The notes beneath the pieces were generated by a model. The model saw only the letters and a list, made by a program, of their open reading frames with translations. It searched no databases and was not told the origin of the DNA. Below, in pieces: positions 24,219 through 34,308 of a stretch of 64,000 bases of DNA (position 1 is its first letter; each line of letters begins with the position of its first letter). Origin of the DNA: Micromonospora aurantiaca ATCC 27029 (GTDB taxonomy: Bacteria > Actinomycetota > Actinomycetes > Mycobacteriales > Micromonosporaceae). The position numbers and the translations under genes were made by a program. The DNA is taken from the NCBI RefSeq assembly GCF_000145235.1, contig NC_014391.1, positions 3,170,001-3,234,000 of the forward strand, given 5' to 3'.

Positions 24219-25868
24219 ATGAGCGAGGACGTCACCGACGCGCTGTTGCGGGAGATGGGGCGCCTCGATCCGTGCGCCGCAGTGGTCGAGGCCGGTGAGC
24301 AGGACGCCGACGGCCTCACCGACTACAGCCCGGACGGTCACCAGGCCCGCGCCGACCTCGCCGCCCGCGCCCTGCGCCGGATCGAGGCGCTGCCCGCGAC
24401 CCCGCTGTACGCCCACCTCGCCGAACGGCTGCGCGCCCGGATCGCCTTCCACGACGCCGGGGAGGACCTGCGGGAACTGCACGCCGCGGCCACCGGCCCG
24501 CTCCAGCTCATCCGGCAGTGCGTCGAGTCCGCCGTACCGGGCCGCGACGCCGGGCACGCGGCCTCCGAGGACGGCTGGGCCCGCGTCGGCGCGCGCCAGG
24601 CCGCGATCCCGGCCGCACTCGACGGGTACGCCCGGAGCCTCGTGCTCGCCGCAGCGCGCGGTCATCTGCCGGCCCGGCGTCAGGTGGAGCTGGTGACGCA
24701 GCGCTGCCGCGCCTGGATCGACGACGACATCGCCCTGGTGGAGCGGTACGGCGACGGCCCGCAGCGCGCCTCGTTGCAGGCGGCGGTCGAGGGCTCGCGG
24801 GAGGCGTACCGGAGATTCGCCGCGACGCTCACCGCGGACCTCGCGCCCCGGGCGCACGACGACGAGGCCTTCGGCCCGGCGCGGTACGCCCTCTGGGTGC
24901 GGGCCTTCCTCGGCGCGGAACCGGACCTGCGCGAGCTGTACGCGTGGGGCTGGGACGAGTTCACCGCGATCGAGGCGGAACTGGTCGCCGAGGCGAGAAC
25001 CCTGGGCGGCACCGTGCCCGAGGTGCGGGACCGGCTCGACCGTCCCGACGCGCCCGGCGTCCTGCGCGGCCGGGACGCGTTCGCCGCCTGGCTCCAGGAG
25101 CTGCTGGAGGCCACCACCGAGCGGATGCACGGCACGCACTTCGACATCCCGGCGCCGCTGCGGCGCATCGAGTCACGGGTCACCACGTCGGGCGGCACCG
25201 CCTACATCGGGCCGTCGCGGGACCTGACCCGGCCGGGCCGGGTCTCGTGGCTGCTGCCCGAGGGCCGGGAGCACTTCTCCACCTAGTGGGCGTACAGCAC
25301 CGTGTACCACGAGGGCGTCCCCGGCCACCACCTGCACCTCGGCTCGGAGGCGTGCCGGGGCGGCCCCGGTCAGCGGCTGAACCTGCTCGGCGGGCTCTCC
25401 GGCGCCCAGGAGGGCTGGGCCCTGTACGCCGAGCGGTTCATGGACGAGCTGGGACTCTACGAGCAGCCGGGCGCCCGGCTGGGACACCTGTTCATGCAGT
25501 TGCTGCGGGCGGCCCGGGTGGTGCTCGACATCGGCCTGCACCTGAAGCTGCCGATGCCCTCCGGCGGCGGCGCGCGGTGGACGCCGGACGCCGCGCTGGA
25601 CCTGCTGCGCGAGCGCTGCCACCAGGGCCCGTACGCGCCACTGGAACTGGCCCGCTACCTGGGCCGGCCCGGGCAGGCGCTGACCTACAAGGTGGGGGAG
25701 CGGGTGTGGCGGGACGGCCGCGCGGTGTTCCCCGGCGACCGGCGCGCGTTCCACAACCGGGCGCTGGAACTCGGCTCGCTGGGACTGGACCAGCTCACGA
25801 GCGCGCTCGCCGCCTATCCGGCCTCGTCGGCGGGCAGCTCCTCCGGGTCGGCCACCCAGGCGGAGTAG
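24219..25868 (+). pseudogene. DUF885 metallopeptidase-like gene interrupted by an in-frame TAG
   Basis: One continuous frame encodes about 549 residues but is broken by TAG at 25284-25286. The upstream part has 355 aa and is mostly helical. Downstream, in the same frame, comes HEGVPGHH (25308-25331), the metal-binding motif of the DUF885 family, then the typical GWALYAE and the C-terminal helices. Relatives usually have Trp where the TAG stands (FST-W), which fits a single TGG to TAG change. As written, the upstream product lacks the metal site and should be inactive; the downstream part could only be made by readthrough or from the GTG at 25302. The 3' end overlaps the convergent serpin-like gene by 55 bp. 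Sequencing error remains possible. Confidence 0.75.
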
Positions 25869-27028
25869 ACAGGCAGCGCGTGCCACGGCCCACCGGCCGG
25901 GTCGGTGGTCACCGCGACCACCGCGTACGGGTGACCGAACCGCAGCTCGGCGACGCGGGCGACACCCTCGGGCGGCAGGCCGGCCACCATGCCGAACGCG
26001 GTCACCGCGGCGGCCTCGAAACCGTAGCGCCCGAACCGGGCCACCGCGGACTGCGCTGCGTCGAACCCCGGCCCGGCCAGGCCCAGCAGCTCGCCGAGCG
26101 CCCGGGCCGCCGCGTCGAAGCCGAACCCGGGTGCGGTCAGGTCGTGCCGGCTGCGCGCCGACCAGCAGGGCAGCACCGCCGTGGCGCGTTCCTCCCGGCC
26201 GTCCGGGGCGAACGTGTTGACCGGCTTCTCCCGCAGCGTCCACAGCGGCGTCTCGCCCAGCGGCAGGTCGAACAGTGACAGGCGGCCCGGCACGGAGTCC
26301 GGGATGAGCGCGGCGGCGCTCGCCAGCTCCTGCGCGGCGGCCAGCACGTCGGCCGCGGGCACCTCGGGCGCGGCGGCCACCGACACCACGAGCATCCCCG
26401 CGCCGTCGTCGCCGGTGCGGGCCGGCACCGCGTGCACCGCCACGTCACCGGCCCGGTCGGTGGCCGCCACCCAGCAGCGGTGCCCGAACGGCGGTGTCCG
26501 CAGCACCCGGCTCAGCCGCCCGGCCCAGGCGCTGCCCGCGCCCAGATCCGTGCCCGGGGCCGTGTCGAACGGGTCGGCCCACGACACCCGGGTCGCGAGC
26601 GCGCTGGCCAGGACCAGCAGGGTGTCCGGGGCGACGTCGACCGGGAAGCGGTCGATCAGCCCGCCGGTACGCTCCCGGGCCCAGGCGTCCAGCGCCGCCT
26701 GGTCCGGCAGCGGACCGCGTTCGGTGTTCTCCGGCAGGGCGGCCCGCCACGCGGCCAGCTCGTCGGCCGGGGTGCGCTCCCACAGCGCGGTGGCGGCGGC
26801 GACCATCGGGTGCGGCGCGGCGAGCAGCGCCCGGGCCTCGGCGGCGGCGTCGTCCGGGTCGGCGTCGAGCGCCTCGGTCAGCGCCGCGCGGGCGTCGCCG
26901 GTGGCGGCCGGGCCGGCCAGCGCCAGCAGCAGCCAGGCGCCCAGCGGGGAGGCGACGTGGTGGGTGTCACCGGCGGCGCGATGCAGCCGATCGGCGTAAC
27001 GGGCCAGGGGTGCGCGCAGAGGAGTCAC
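25814..27028 (-). CDS. Serpin-like protein
   Basis: The protein has 404 aa from a GTG start. ASPLGAWLLLALAG near the N-terminus, LASALATRVSWADPF in the middle and RFGHPYAVVAV near the C-terminus match landmarks of the serpin fold (the last corresponds to the RFDHPF strand of serpins). The reactive-centre loop before it reads roughly VTAFGMVAGL, Ala-poor compared with inhibitory serpins, so protease inhibition is uncertain. No signal peptide is visible. It converges on the interrupted DUF885 gene with a short overlap. Confidence 0.65.
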   Translation of the reverse strand: MTPLRAPLARYADRLHRAAGDTHHVASPLGAWLLLALAGPAATGDARAALTEALDADPDDAAAEARALLAAPHPMVAAATALWERTPADELAAWRAALPENTERGPLPDQAALDAWARERTGGLIDRFPVDVAPDTLLVLASALATRVSWADPFDTAPGTDLGAGSAWAGRLSRVLRTPPFGHRCWVAATDRAGDVAVHAVPARTGDDGAGMLVVSVAAAPEVPAADVLAAAQELASAAALIPDSVPGRLSLFDLPLGETPLWTLREKPVNTFAPDGREERATAVLPCWSARSRHDLTAPGFGFDAAARALGELLGLAGPGFDAAQSAVARFGRYGFEAAAVTAFGMVAGLPPEGVARVAELRFGHPYAVVAVTTDPAGGPWHALPVYSAWVADPEELPADEAG

Positions 27029-27070
27029 GGCTCCACTCTGCCCGCCGCCGCGCCCGGTGGCACGCCCCGG

Positions 27071-27583
27071 TCACGACCACAGTTCGAACGGCTCGTCGAT
27101 CTCCTTCCCGGCCAGGAACGCCGGCAGCAGCTCGGGCAGCCGCCCGGGATAGCAGCGCGGCCGCTCGGCGAGCACCTCGGCCAGCGGCCACCAGCGGAAC
27201 CCGAAGTAGTCCTCCACCTCGTAGTCCAGCCGCAGCGCCTCGTCCACGTCCGGCCCGGGGCCGGGCAGCCGTACCGTCACCACCACCTCGTCCTGGAGGT
27301 GGCGGCGCTGCCGGTGCCGGAAGCTGGCCCGCCGCCGCCACGTCGGCGCGCCCACCTCGTCCGGGCCGATCGCGATACCTGTCTCCTCGCGCAGCTCGCG
27401 TACCGCCGCCTCCCGGTACGTCTCGCCCGGGTCCAGGCCGCCGCCGGGCAGCTCCCACCACACGCCGAGGTCCGGATGGTCCGGGTCGCGGGTGTGGAAC
27501 AGCAGCAGGCGGTCGGCGGCGTCGAGCACCACCAGCCGCACCGCGCTGCGCTCGAACAGCGGCAGATCGTCGGGCAACTCCAC
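27071..27583 (-). CDS. Nudix hydrolase
   Basis: The protein has 170 aa from a GTG start. The Nudix box is complete: GGGLDPGETYREAAVRELREE, with the REx2EE metal-binding glutamates. The family cleaves nucleoside diphosphates linked to another group; the substrate cannot be told from sequence. A -10 box TACGCT (27590-27595 on this strand) lies 6 nt before the GTG, indicating a leaderless message. The start lies next to the AAGGGCCC repeat pair. Confidence 0.9.
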   Translation of the reverse strand: MELPDDLPLFERSAVRLVVLDAADRLLLFHTRDPDHPDLGVWWELPGGGLDPGETYREAAVRELREETGIAIGPDEVGAPTWRRRASFRHRQRRHLQDEVVVTVRLPGPGPDVDEALRLDYEVEDYFGFRWWPLAEVLAERPRCYPGRLPELLPAFLAGKEIDEPFELWS

Positions 27584-27598
27584 GCCCCCAGCGTAAGG

Positions 27599-27646
27599 AA
27601 GGGCCCCCTATTAACGCCTCCGGTAGTAGAAGGGCCCCTTATTAAC
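27599..27646. repeat. Direct pair of AAGGGCCC-type intergenic repeat
   Basis: AAGGGCCCCCTATTAAC (27599-27615) and AAGGGCCCCTTATTAAC (27630-27646) differ at one base and are separated by 14 nt. Each contains the palindrome GGGCCC. The pair lies between the divergent-tail gene at 27678-28295 and the Nudix start. Confidence 0.75.
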
Positions 27647-27677
27647 ATCGCGCCGCCCGGCGCGGCACCGGACCCGC

Positions 27678-28295
27678 TCAGCCCGCGTCGACGACGCGCG
27701 CCACCTCGGCCGGCAGTGGGTACGGCCGCTCCACCGGCAGCAGCGCCGCCGCTCCGGCCTCGTCGCCGTCGGTGAGCCGACCGTGCACCGACCGGGCCAG
27801 CCCGGTGACGTCGGTGAGCCCGACCACCCACTCGTCGACGTACCGGCGTACCGCGTCGCCGGTCAGTCCGACCTGTAGCGAGCGGTACGGCAGGGGCGCC
27901 AGCCGCAGCGAGCGTTCCGGATCCCACTGCACCCGCACCGGGCTGACCCGCAGGCTGTGCCGCCAGGCGTCCCGGTCCGGGTGCAGGCGCGGGTCGTAGC
28001 TGCTGAGGCAGGCGTGCCGCAGGGCCCACTCGAAGCCGGCCCGGCTGATGTCGACCGCCAGCACCCGCTCCTGGCACGGCTTGAGCGCCCAGCCGCAGCG
28101 ATACATCATCCAGCGGAACGAGGGCTTGATCCAGGTCATCCGCTCCCGCTTGAAGGGCGGCACGAACCGGCCCGCGCGCAGCGCCGCGTCGGCGATCTCC
28201 GGCGGGTACGCCTGGTAGACGGTGACGGCGGTGCCGGTGTACGCGGCGCGGATCTGGTGGCGGGGCACTGGCACCGGGGCATCGTCGCACCGCAT
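27678..28295 (-). CDS. DUF4291 family protein
   Basis: The protein has 205 aa. From the ATG at 28295 it shows the family landmarks RAAYTGTAVTVYQAYPPEIA, ERMTWIKPSFRWMMYRCGWA and QERVLAVDI. A longer in-frame reading to 28427 exists but runs into the divergent PemK-like gene's promoter and adds nothing conserved. The biochemical function of DUF4291 is not known to me. Confidence 0.85.
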   Translation of the reverse strand: MRCDDAPVPVPRHQIRAAYTGTAVTVYQAYPPEIADAALRAGRFVPPFKRERMTWIKPSFRWMMYRCGWALKPCQERVLAVDISRAGFEWALRHACLSSYDPRLHPDRDAWRHSLRVSPVRVQWDPERSLRLAPLPYRSLQVGLTGDAVRRYVDEWVVGLTDVTGLARSVHGRLTDGDEAGAAALLPVERPYPLPAEVARVVDAG

Positions 28296-28340
28296 AGCCG
28301 TCCCGGCGACCCGATTCCGGGCCCGGCGTACCCCGACCGA

Positions 28341-28346
28341 TAGGCT
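28341..28346 (+). promoter_or_regulatory. -10 box of a leaderless promoter
   Basis: TAGGCT ends 7 nt before the GTG at 28354. It supports that start against longer readings and implies a leaderless transcript. Confidence 0.5.
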
Positions 28347-28353
28347 GCCCGCC

Positions 28354-28848
28354 GTGGCAGGTCTGTTGAAGAACGTGGCGTCGCGGCTCGGCCGGATCAC
28401 CCGGGTCGTGCCCGCCCCGGCCCGCACCGGCGGGCCGATCCCGGCGCAGGTCGCGCGCCGCCGCCAGGTCAGCGCGTTGCAGCGCCGCGAGTTGTCGTAC
28501 GCCCCGGAGCCGGACGGGCAGGCCGACCCGGGCGAGATCGTGTGGACCTGGGTGCCCTACGAGGACGATCCCCGCCAGGGCAAGGACCGTCCGGTGCTGG
28601 TGGTGGGGCGGCACAGCCGCACGCTGTTCGGGCTGATGCTGTCCAGCCAGAGCGACCGGGACGGCCAGCGGCACTGGCTGGCGCTCGGCCCGGGGGAGTG
28701 GGACCGGGACAGTCGGCCGAGCTGGGTACGCCTGGACCGGGTGCTCACCATGCGCGAGGACAGCATCCGCCGCGAGGGTGCGGTGCTGGACCGGCCGCGG
28801 TTCGACCGGGTCGGGCAGGCGTTGCGCGCCGGCTACGGCTGGCGCTGA
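28354..28848 (+). CDS. PemK/MazF-like family protein (orphan)
   Basis: The protein has 164 aa. After a basic N-terminus, GEIVWTWVPYEDDPRQGKDR followed by PVLVVGR matches the PemK/MazF fold (strand, basic loop, PVLVV), and SSQSDRD and VRLDRVLTM continue it. In this family the fold is an mRNA endonuclease, but the protein is longer than classical MazF and no antitoxin-like small gene lies beside it. A role outside toxin-antitoxin systems is plausible. It is divergent from the DUF4291 gene, with 58 bp between the starts. Confidence 0.7.
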   Translation: MAGLLKNVASRLGRITRVVPAPARTGGPIPAQVARRRQVSALQRRELSYAPEPDGQADPGEIVWTWVPYEDDPRQGKDRPVLVVGRHSRTLFGLMLSSQSDRDGQRHWLALGPGEWDRDSRPSWVRLDRVLTMREDSIRREGAVLDRPRFDRVGQALRAGYGWR

Positions 28849-28871
28849 CCCACCGGACGGAGCCCGCCCCG

Positions 28872-29036
28872 GCACCCCGCGACGAGCTGGGGCAGGCAAG
28901 GCGGACCGGGCCCAGCGGTCCGCGACGGACGTGCCGCCCAGCACCCCGCGACGAGCTGGGGCAGGCAAGGCGGACCGTGCCCGGCACCCCGCGACGAGCT
29001 AACGGACGAGCCGGACTCAGCACTCCGCGACGAGCT
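28872..29036. repeat. Direct repeats sharing the 3' end of the GGDEF gene
   Basis: A 37-nt unit beginning GCACCCCGCGACGAGCTGGG occurs identically at 28872-28908 and 28941-28977. Its first 17 nt recur at 28984-29000 and, with one change, at 29020-29036, where they encode the last codons (read on the minus strand as QLVAEC-stop) of the diguanylate-cyclase-like gene. Confidence 0.85.
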
Positions 29037-29640
29037 GGCGGGCCGGACGGGCGGCGCCGAGCGTCTTCGCCTCGTACATGGCCGCGTCGGCGCGGCAGAG
29101 CGCGTCGGTGAGCTGGGTGGGGCAGTGCACCGGCGCGAGCCCGACCGAGGCGGTGACCTGGATGCTGCGCGCGCCCAGCGGGATCGGCGCGGCGAGCGCC
29201 TCGCAGAGCCGCCGGGTGGCGTGCTCGATCCACCGGCGGTCCGCGGTCGGGCTGGCCAGCAGACCGGCGAACTCGTCGCCGCCGAGCCGGGCCACCAGGT
29301 TGGGGCCGGCGAACGCGGCGAGCCGCTGCGCCACGCTGACCAGCACCTGGTCTCCGGCGGCGTGCCCGTAGCGGTCGTTGACCTGCTTGAAGTTGTCCAG
29401 GTCGAGCACCACCGCGACGAGTGGCTGCCCGGCAGGGTCGGTGAGCAGGGCGGCGGCCAGCCGGAAGAACGCGCGGCGGTTCGGCAGCCCGGTGAGCGGA
29501 TCGTGGCTGGCGGCGTGCCGCTCGGCGGCCAGCTCAGCCTGGAGCAGCTCGATCTCGGCTTCGGCGCGCAGCGCGCGGCGGCGTAACTGCCAGGCGGAGA
29601 CGAGCGCGCCCGCCGCGGAGATGCCGGAGGCGATGGTCAT
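29017..29640 (-). CDS. GGDEF-domain protein (diguanylate cyclase-like)
   Basis: The protein has 207 aa from the ATG at 29640. A short hydrophobic N-terminal segment and a helix rich in Glu/Ala are followed by a GGDEF domain: DPLTGLPNRRAF, DLDNFKQVNDRYGH, RLGGDEF and a final AMYEAK. GGDEF, the metal-binding Asp and the substrate-site Asn are all present, so it is likely an active c-di-GMP synthase. No sensor domain is included. The stop codon region is copied in the neighbouring direct repeats. Confidence 0.88.
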   Translation of the reverse strand: MTIASGISAAGALVSAWQLRRRALRAEAEIELLQAELAAERHAASHDPLTGLPNRRAFFRLAAALLTDPAGQPLVAVVLDLDNFKQVNDRYGHAAGDQVLVSVAQRLAAFAGPNLVARLGGDEFAGLLASPTADRRWIEHATRRLCEALAAPIPLGARSIQVTASVGLAPVHCPTQLTDALCRADAAMYEAKTLGAARPARQLVAEC

Positions 29641-29770
29641 CGGATCCGCCAACGCGTCCTCCTCACCGCAGTCCCGAAGCCGCGCGGAGCGGCGTCCCGG
29701 GGCCGGGCTCGGGTCACCGTGCGTGAACGAACCGGCACACCGTATTTCGGTTATCATGCTCTCTGTCCAT

Positions 29771-29801
29771 TGCAGATGCAATAGCAGATGCACGTGCATC
29801 T
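29771..29801. promoter_or_regulatory. Palindrome with direct repeats, candidate operator
   Basis: AGATGCACGTGCATCT (29786-29801) is a perfect 16-bp palindrome. GCAGATGCA occurs twice (29772-29780 and 29784-29792). The site lies about 75 bp before the DUF397 gene, between it and the divergent GGDEF gene, and could bind the XRE protein encoded next. Confidence 0.5.
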
Positions 29802-29875
29802 CACTCCTCAGTCGACAGACGTCGCCACCCACCGCTCCTCCCGCGGCCTCGGCTGGCTCATCCCGAAGGACGCCC

Positions 29876-30133
29876 ATGCAGCAACCCCCGAACGGCGTGC
29901 CCGTGACCGAGTTGCCACCGATGCGCTGGTTGAAGAGCCGCCGCAGCAACCCCAGCGGCAACTGCGTCGAACTGGCCGAGTTGCCCGGCGGTGGCGGCAT
30001 CGCGGTCCGCAACTCCCGGCACCCCGAGGGTCCGGCACTGATCTACACAGTGGACGAGATCGCCGCGTTCGTGCTCGGCGCCCGGGACGGCGACTTCGAC
30101 CACCTGATCCCGCCGTCCCGTACACGGGACTGA
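29876..30133 (+). CDS. DUF397 protein
   Basis: The protein has 85 aa, with GAAGGA 5 nt before the ATG. It contains the DUF397 core: WLKSRRSNPSGNCVELAEL, IAVRNSRHPEGPAL and a C-terminal DEIAAFVLGARDGDFDHL. Such small proteins are usually encoded next to an XRE/DUF5753 regulator in Streptomyces and relatives (WhiJ- and AbaA-type systems) and are thought to act as its partner; the next gene is exactly that. Confidence 0.9.
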   Translation: MQQPPNGVPVTELPPMRWLKSRRSNPSGNCVELAELPGGGGIAVRNSRHPEGPALIYTVDEIAAFVLGARDGDFDHLIPPSRTRD

Positions 30134-30238
30134 CTCCGTCCGTCCGGAGGAGTTCACCTCACTGTCGGTTCATGGCATGCTTACTCGTCGGTCCGGGAGG
30201 GTGCCCGGCCGGGGCGGTCGGGATGCGAGGGCGGTCAG

Positions 30239-31126
30239 GTGGCGACGGTGCCCGTCGAGGGTGGTCCGACAAGCGGTCCGACAGTGCTGCGCATGCTGCT
30301 CGGCGGGCAGCTGCGCCGGCTGCGGGAGAGCGCCGGGGTCAGCCGCGAGACGGCCGGCTGGGAGATCCGCTCGTCGGAGTCGAAGATCAGCCGGATGGAG
30401 CTGGGCCGGGTCGGCTTCAAGGAGCGCGACGTGGCCGACCTGCTCACGCTCTACGGCGTCACCGCTCCGGAGGACCGTGACGCGCTGCTCAAGCTGGCCC
30501 GGGACGCGAACAGCCCGGGCTGGTGGCACCGCTACGGCGATGTGCTCCCCGCCTGGTTCCAGTCGTACCTGGGCCTGGAGGCGGCCGCCGCGCTGATCCG
30601 CACGTACGAGGTGCAGTTCGTGCCCGGCCTGTTGCAGACCGCCGCGTACGCCCGGGAGGTGATCCTGCTCGGCCACCGCAGCGCGTCGGCGGCGGAGCTG
30701 GACCGGCGGGTGGAGCTGCGGATGCAGCGCAAGGAACTGCTGCGGCGCCCCAACCCGCCGCAGTTGTGGGCGGTGCTCGACGAGGCGGTGCTGCGCCGCC
30801 CGATCGGCGGTGCCGCGGTGATGCGCGAGCAGATGGACGCGCTGATCGAGGCGACCTCGGGCCCGCACGTGCGGTTGCAGATAGTCCCGTTCGCCGCCGG
30901 CGGGCACGCCGCGGCCAGCGGCGCGTTCAGCATCCTGCGCTTCGGTGACGCCGACCTGCCCGACATCGTCTACATCGAGCAGCTCACCAGCGCGATCTAC
31001 CTGGACAAGCGCGACGACCTCGACTTCTACGCCGAGGCGATGGAGAGGTTGTGCGTGGAGGCCGCGCCGCCGGAGCGGACCCCCGAGTTGCTGGCCCGCA
31101 TGCGCGACGAGCTGTACCCGGCCTGA
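30239..31126 (+). CDS. XRE-family regulator with DUF5753 (WhiJ-like)
   Basis: The protein has 295 aa from a GTG start. An N-terminal helix-turn-helix (LRRLRESAGVSRETAG, then SKISRMELGR) is followed from about residue 105 by a DUF5753 domain (YEVQFVPGLLQTAAYAR, QLWAVLDEAVLRR, LQIVPFAAG). These proteins control development or antibiotic genes in actinobacteria together with DUF397 partners. No ligand is known to me. Confidence 0.9.
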   Translation: MATVPVEGGPTSGPTVLRMLLGGQLRRLRESAGVSRETAGWEIRSSESKISRMELGRVGFKERDVADLLTLYGVTAPEDRDALLKLARDANSPGWWHRYGDVLPAWFQSYLGLEAAAALIRTYEVQFVPGLLQTAAYAREVILLGHRSASAAELDRRVELRMQRKELLRRPNPPQLWAVLDEAVLRRPIGGAAVMREQMDALIEATSGPHVRLQIVPFAAGGHAAASGAFSILRFGDADLPDIVYIEQLTSAIYLDKRDDLDFYAEAMERLCVEAAPPERTPELLARMRDELYPA

Positions 31127-31201
31127 GCGGCGCGGCGCCGGGCAGTAGCATGACGGCGACCGGAGACAGTGGACGGTGGCACGCGAGTCGTGGAGGCGGC
31201 C

Positions 31202-32038
31202 TTGACCAGCGACGCACCAGGTACGGCACCCGAGTCGGGCCGGATCGACACCACCGTGGCGCATCCCGCCCGCCGGTACAACTACTGGCTCGGCGGCAAG
31301 GACAACTTCCAGGCCGACCGCGACTCCGGCGACGCGATGGCCGCCCGGTTCCCGACCATCCGGATCAGCGCGCTGGAGAACCGGCGGTTCCTGCGTCGTG
31401 CGGTGCGGCACCTGGCCGGCGAGGCGGGCATCCGGCAGTTCCTGGACATCGGCACCGGCATCCCCACCGCCGACAACACGCACGAGGTGGCGCAGTCGAC
31501 CGACCCGCGCGCCCGGGTGGTCTACGTCGACAACGACCCGATCGTGCTGGCCCACGCCCGCGCGCTGCTCACCAGCTCGCCCGAGGGCGCCACCGCCTAC
31601 CTCGACGCGGACCTGCGTGACCCGGAGCGCATCCTCGCCCACCCCGACCTGCGCCGCACGCTGGATCTCTCCCAGCCGGTGGCGTTGATGCTGCTGGCGG
31701 TGCTGCACTTCGTGCCCGACGGTGAAGATCCGTACGCGATCGTCGGCCGCCTGCTGGACGCGTTGCCCGCCGGCAGTTACCTGGCCGCCTCGCACGCCAC
31801 CCACGACTACCTGCCGGAGGAGCTGGCCGCCGAGGCGAAGGCGGCAGCCCGCGGCGGCGGTCCGCACGGCGTGATCAACCTGCGCAGCCGGGAGGAGGTC
31901 GTGCGCTTCTTCGACGGCCTGGAGCTGGTCGAGCCGGGCGTCTGCTCGGTCGCCGAGTGGCGCGCCGACGGCGAGCCCGAGCCGCGCCCGTCGGTGGTCG
32001 ACGTCAGCATGTACGGCGGGGTCGCCCGCAAGCCCTGA
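31202..32038 (+). CDS. SAM-dependent methyltransferase, PF04672 type
   Basis: The protein has 278 aa if it starts at the TTG (31202), which has GGAGG five bases ahead; GTG at 31190 or 31169 is the alternative. Landmarks are PARRYNYWLGGKDNF, FLDIGTGIPTADN (SAM-binding loop), YVDNDPIVLAHARA and HFVPDGEDPY. This actinobacterial family often accompanies XRE/DUF397 pairs; its substrate is unknown. A -10-like TAGCAT lies at 31146-31151. Confidence 0.88.
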   Translation: MTSDAPGTAPESGRIDTTVAHPARRYNYWLGGKDNFQADRDSGDAMAARFPTIRISALENRRFLRRAVRHLAGEAGIRQFLDIGTGIPTADNTHEVAQSTDPRARVVYVDNDPIVLAHARALLTSSPEGATAYLDADLRDPERILAHPDLRRTLDLSQPVALMLLAVLHFVPDGEDPYAIVGRLLDALPAGSYLAASHATHDYLPEELAAEAKAAARGGGPHGVINLRSREEVVRFFDGLELVEPGVCSVAEWRADGEPEPRPSVVDVSMYGGVARKP

Positions 32039-32060
32039 CCCGGGCCCTCGCGCCGGGCGG

Positions 32061-32091
32061 TTGACGGGCACGGGGACCGGACGGGCAGACT
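32061..32091 (+). promoter_or_regulatory. Promoter of the Ser/Thr kinase gene
   Basis: TTGACG (32061-32066) and CAGACT (32086-32091) are separated by 19 bp, followed by GGAGG (32092-32096 region) just before the ATG at 32101. It fits a housekeeping sigma promoter. Confidence 0.45.
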
Positions 32092-32100
32092 GGAGGCATC

Positions 32101-33546
<1,446 letters not shown>

Positions 33547-33549
33547 CCG

Positions 33550-34242
33550 TCAGCGCAGCGTCCCGGTGACCACCTCGCCGACGCCCGTGCCGGCGCGGAC
33601 CACCGGCTCACCCGCCGGTGACCAGATCCCGGAACCACCCGCGGCGCGCGCGTACCCGCCTCCGGTCGAGCCGGCGAAACTGGCCGTCGCCACCCACACG
33701 GCGTGCTCGGCGGCGACGCGGCGGGCGCGTTCGTCCGGCACGGCCGCGTCGTCGGCCGACTCGAGCACCCCGGCCAGGTAGGCGTCCGCGCCGAGCGCCA
33801 CAGTGGCCGCCGCGTGCTCCGGCGTGCCGGTGTCCTTGCACACCGCCAGCCCCAGCCGCCAGCCGTCCACATCGAGCACCGCCGGCTCCCGGCCCGGTCG
33901 CATGTGCCGCGGCTCCGCGCCACCCAGGAACATCTTCCGGTACGCGACCCGCACGCCCTCCGCGTCGATCACGAGCACCCCGATGTGCGGGCCGGGCACC
34001 GGCGCCCCGGCCAGCGCCAGCGTGCCGGTCTCGGCGCAGGCCGCCCGCAGAGGCGCGAGCCTCGGGTCGGCCGGGTCCAGCGGCGCGGCGGTCAGCTCGT
34101 ACCCGGTCAGCGACATCTCCGGGAAGACCACCACGCGCGCCCCGGCGGCGCGTACCGCGTCGGCGTGCCGGGCGGCGTTGCCCTCGACGTCGTGGGAGCG
34201 GGTCAGCGGCTGGGCGACGGCGATCCGCAACGGCGTACGCAT
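33550..34242 (-). CDS. Carbon-nitrogen hydrolase (nitrilase superfamily)
   Basis: The protein has 230 aa. The Glu-Lys-Cys triad is visible: VVFPEMSLTGY, YRKMFLG and LGLAVCKD. These enzymes hydrolyse C-N bonds of amides or nitriles; the substrate is not deducible. The start at 34242 is supported by a -10 box (TATCGT, 34250-34255 on this strand) 7 nt upstream, indicating a leaderless message; an in-frame ATG at 34266 is less likely because it lies upstream of that box. Convergent with the kinase gene with 3 bp between stops. Confidence 0.9.
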   Translation of the reverse strand: MRTPLRIAVAQPLTRSHDVEGNAARHADAVRAAGARVVVFPEMSLTGYELTAAPLDPADPRLAPLRAACAETGTLALAGAPVPGPHIGVLVIDAEGVRVAYRKMFLGGAEPRHMRPGREPAVLDVDGWRLGLAVCKDTGTPEHAAATVALGADAYLAGVLESADDAAVPDERARRVAAEHAVWVATASFAGSTGGGYARAAGGSGIWSPAGEPVVRAGTGVGEVVTGTLR

Positions 34243-34308
34243 GACGTACACGATAATGGTTTCCATGACGCGTGGTCGTCCGCGGCTTCGCCCCGTAACG
34301 TTGGTCCG

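Noticed and set aside
25284..25286. TAG decoded as pyrrolysine
   Set aside because: No pyl genes are visible, the residue expected there is Trp, and a simple TGG to TAG change explains it.
28354..28848. Toxin-antitoxin module
   Set aside because: Only a PemK-like protein is present. No small antitoxin gene lies on either side, and the DUF4291 gene is divergent with its own start.
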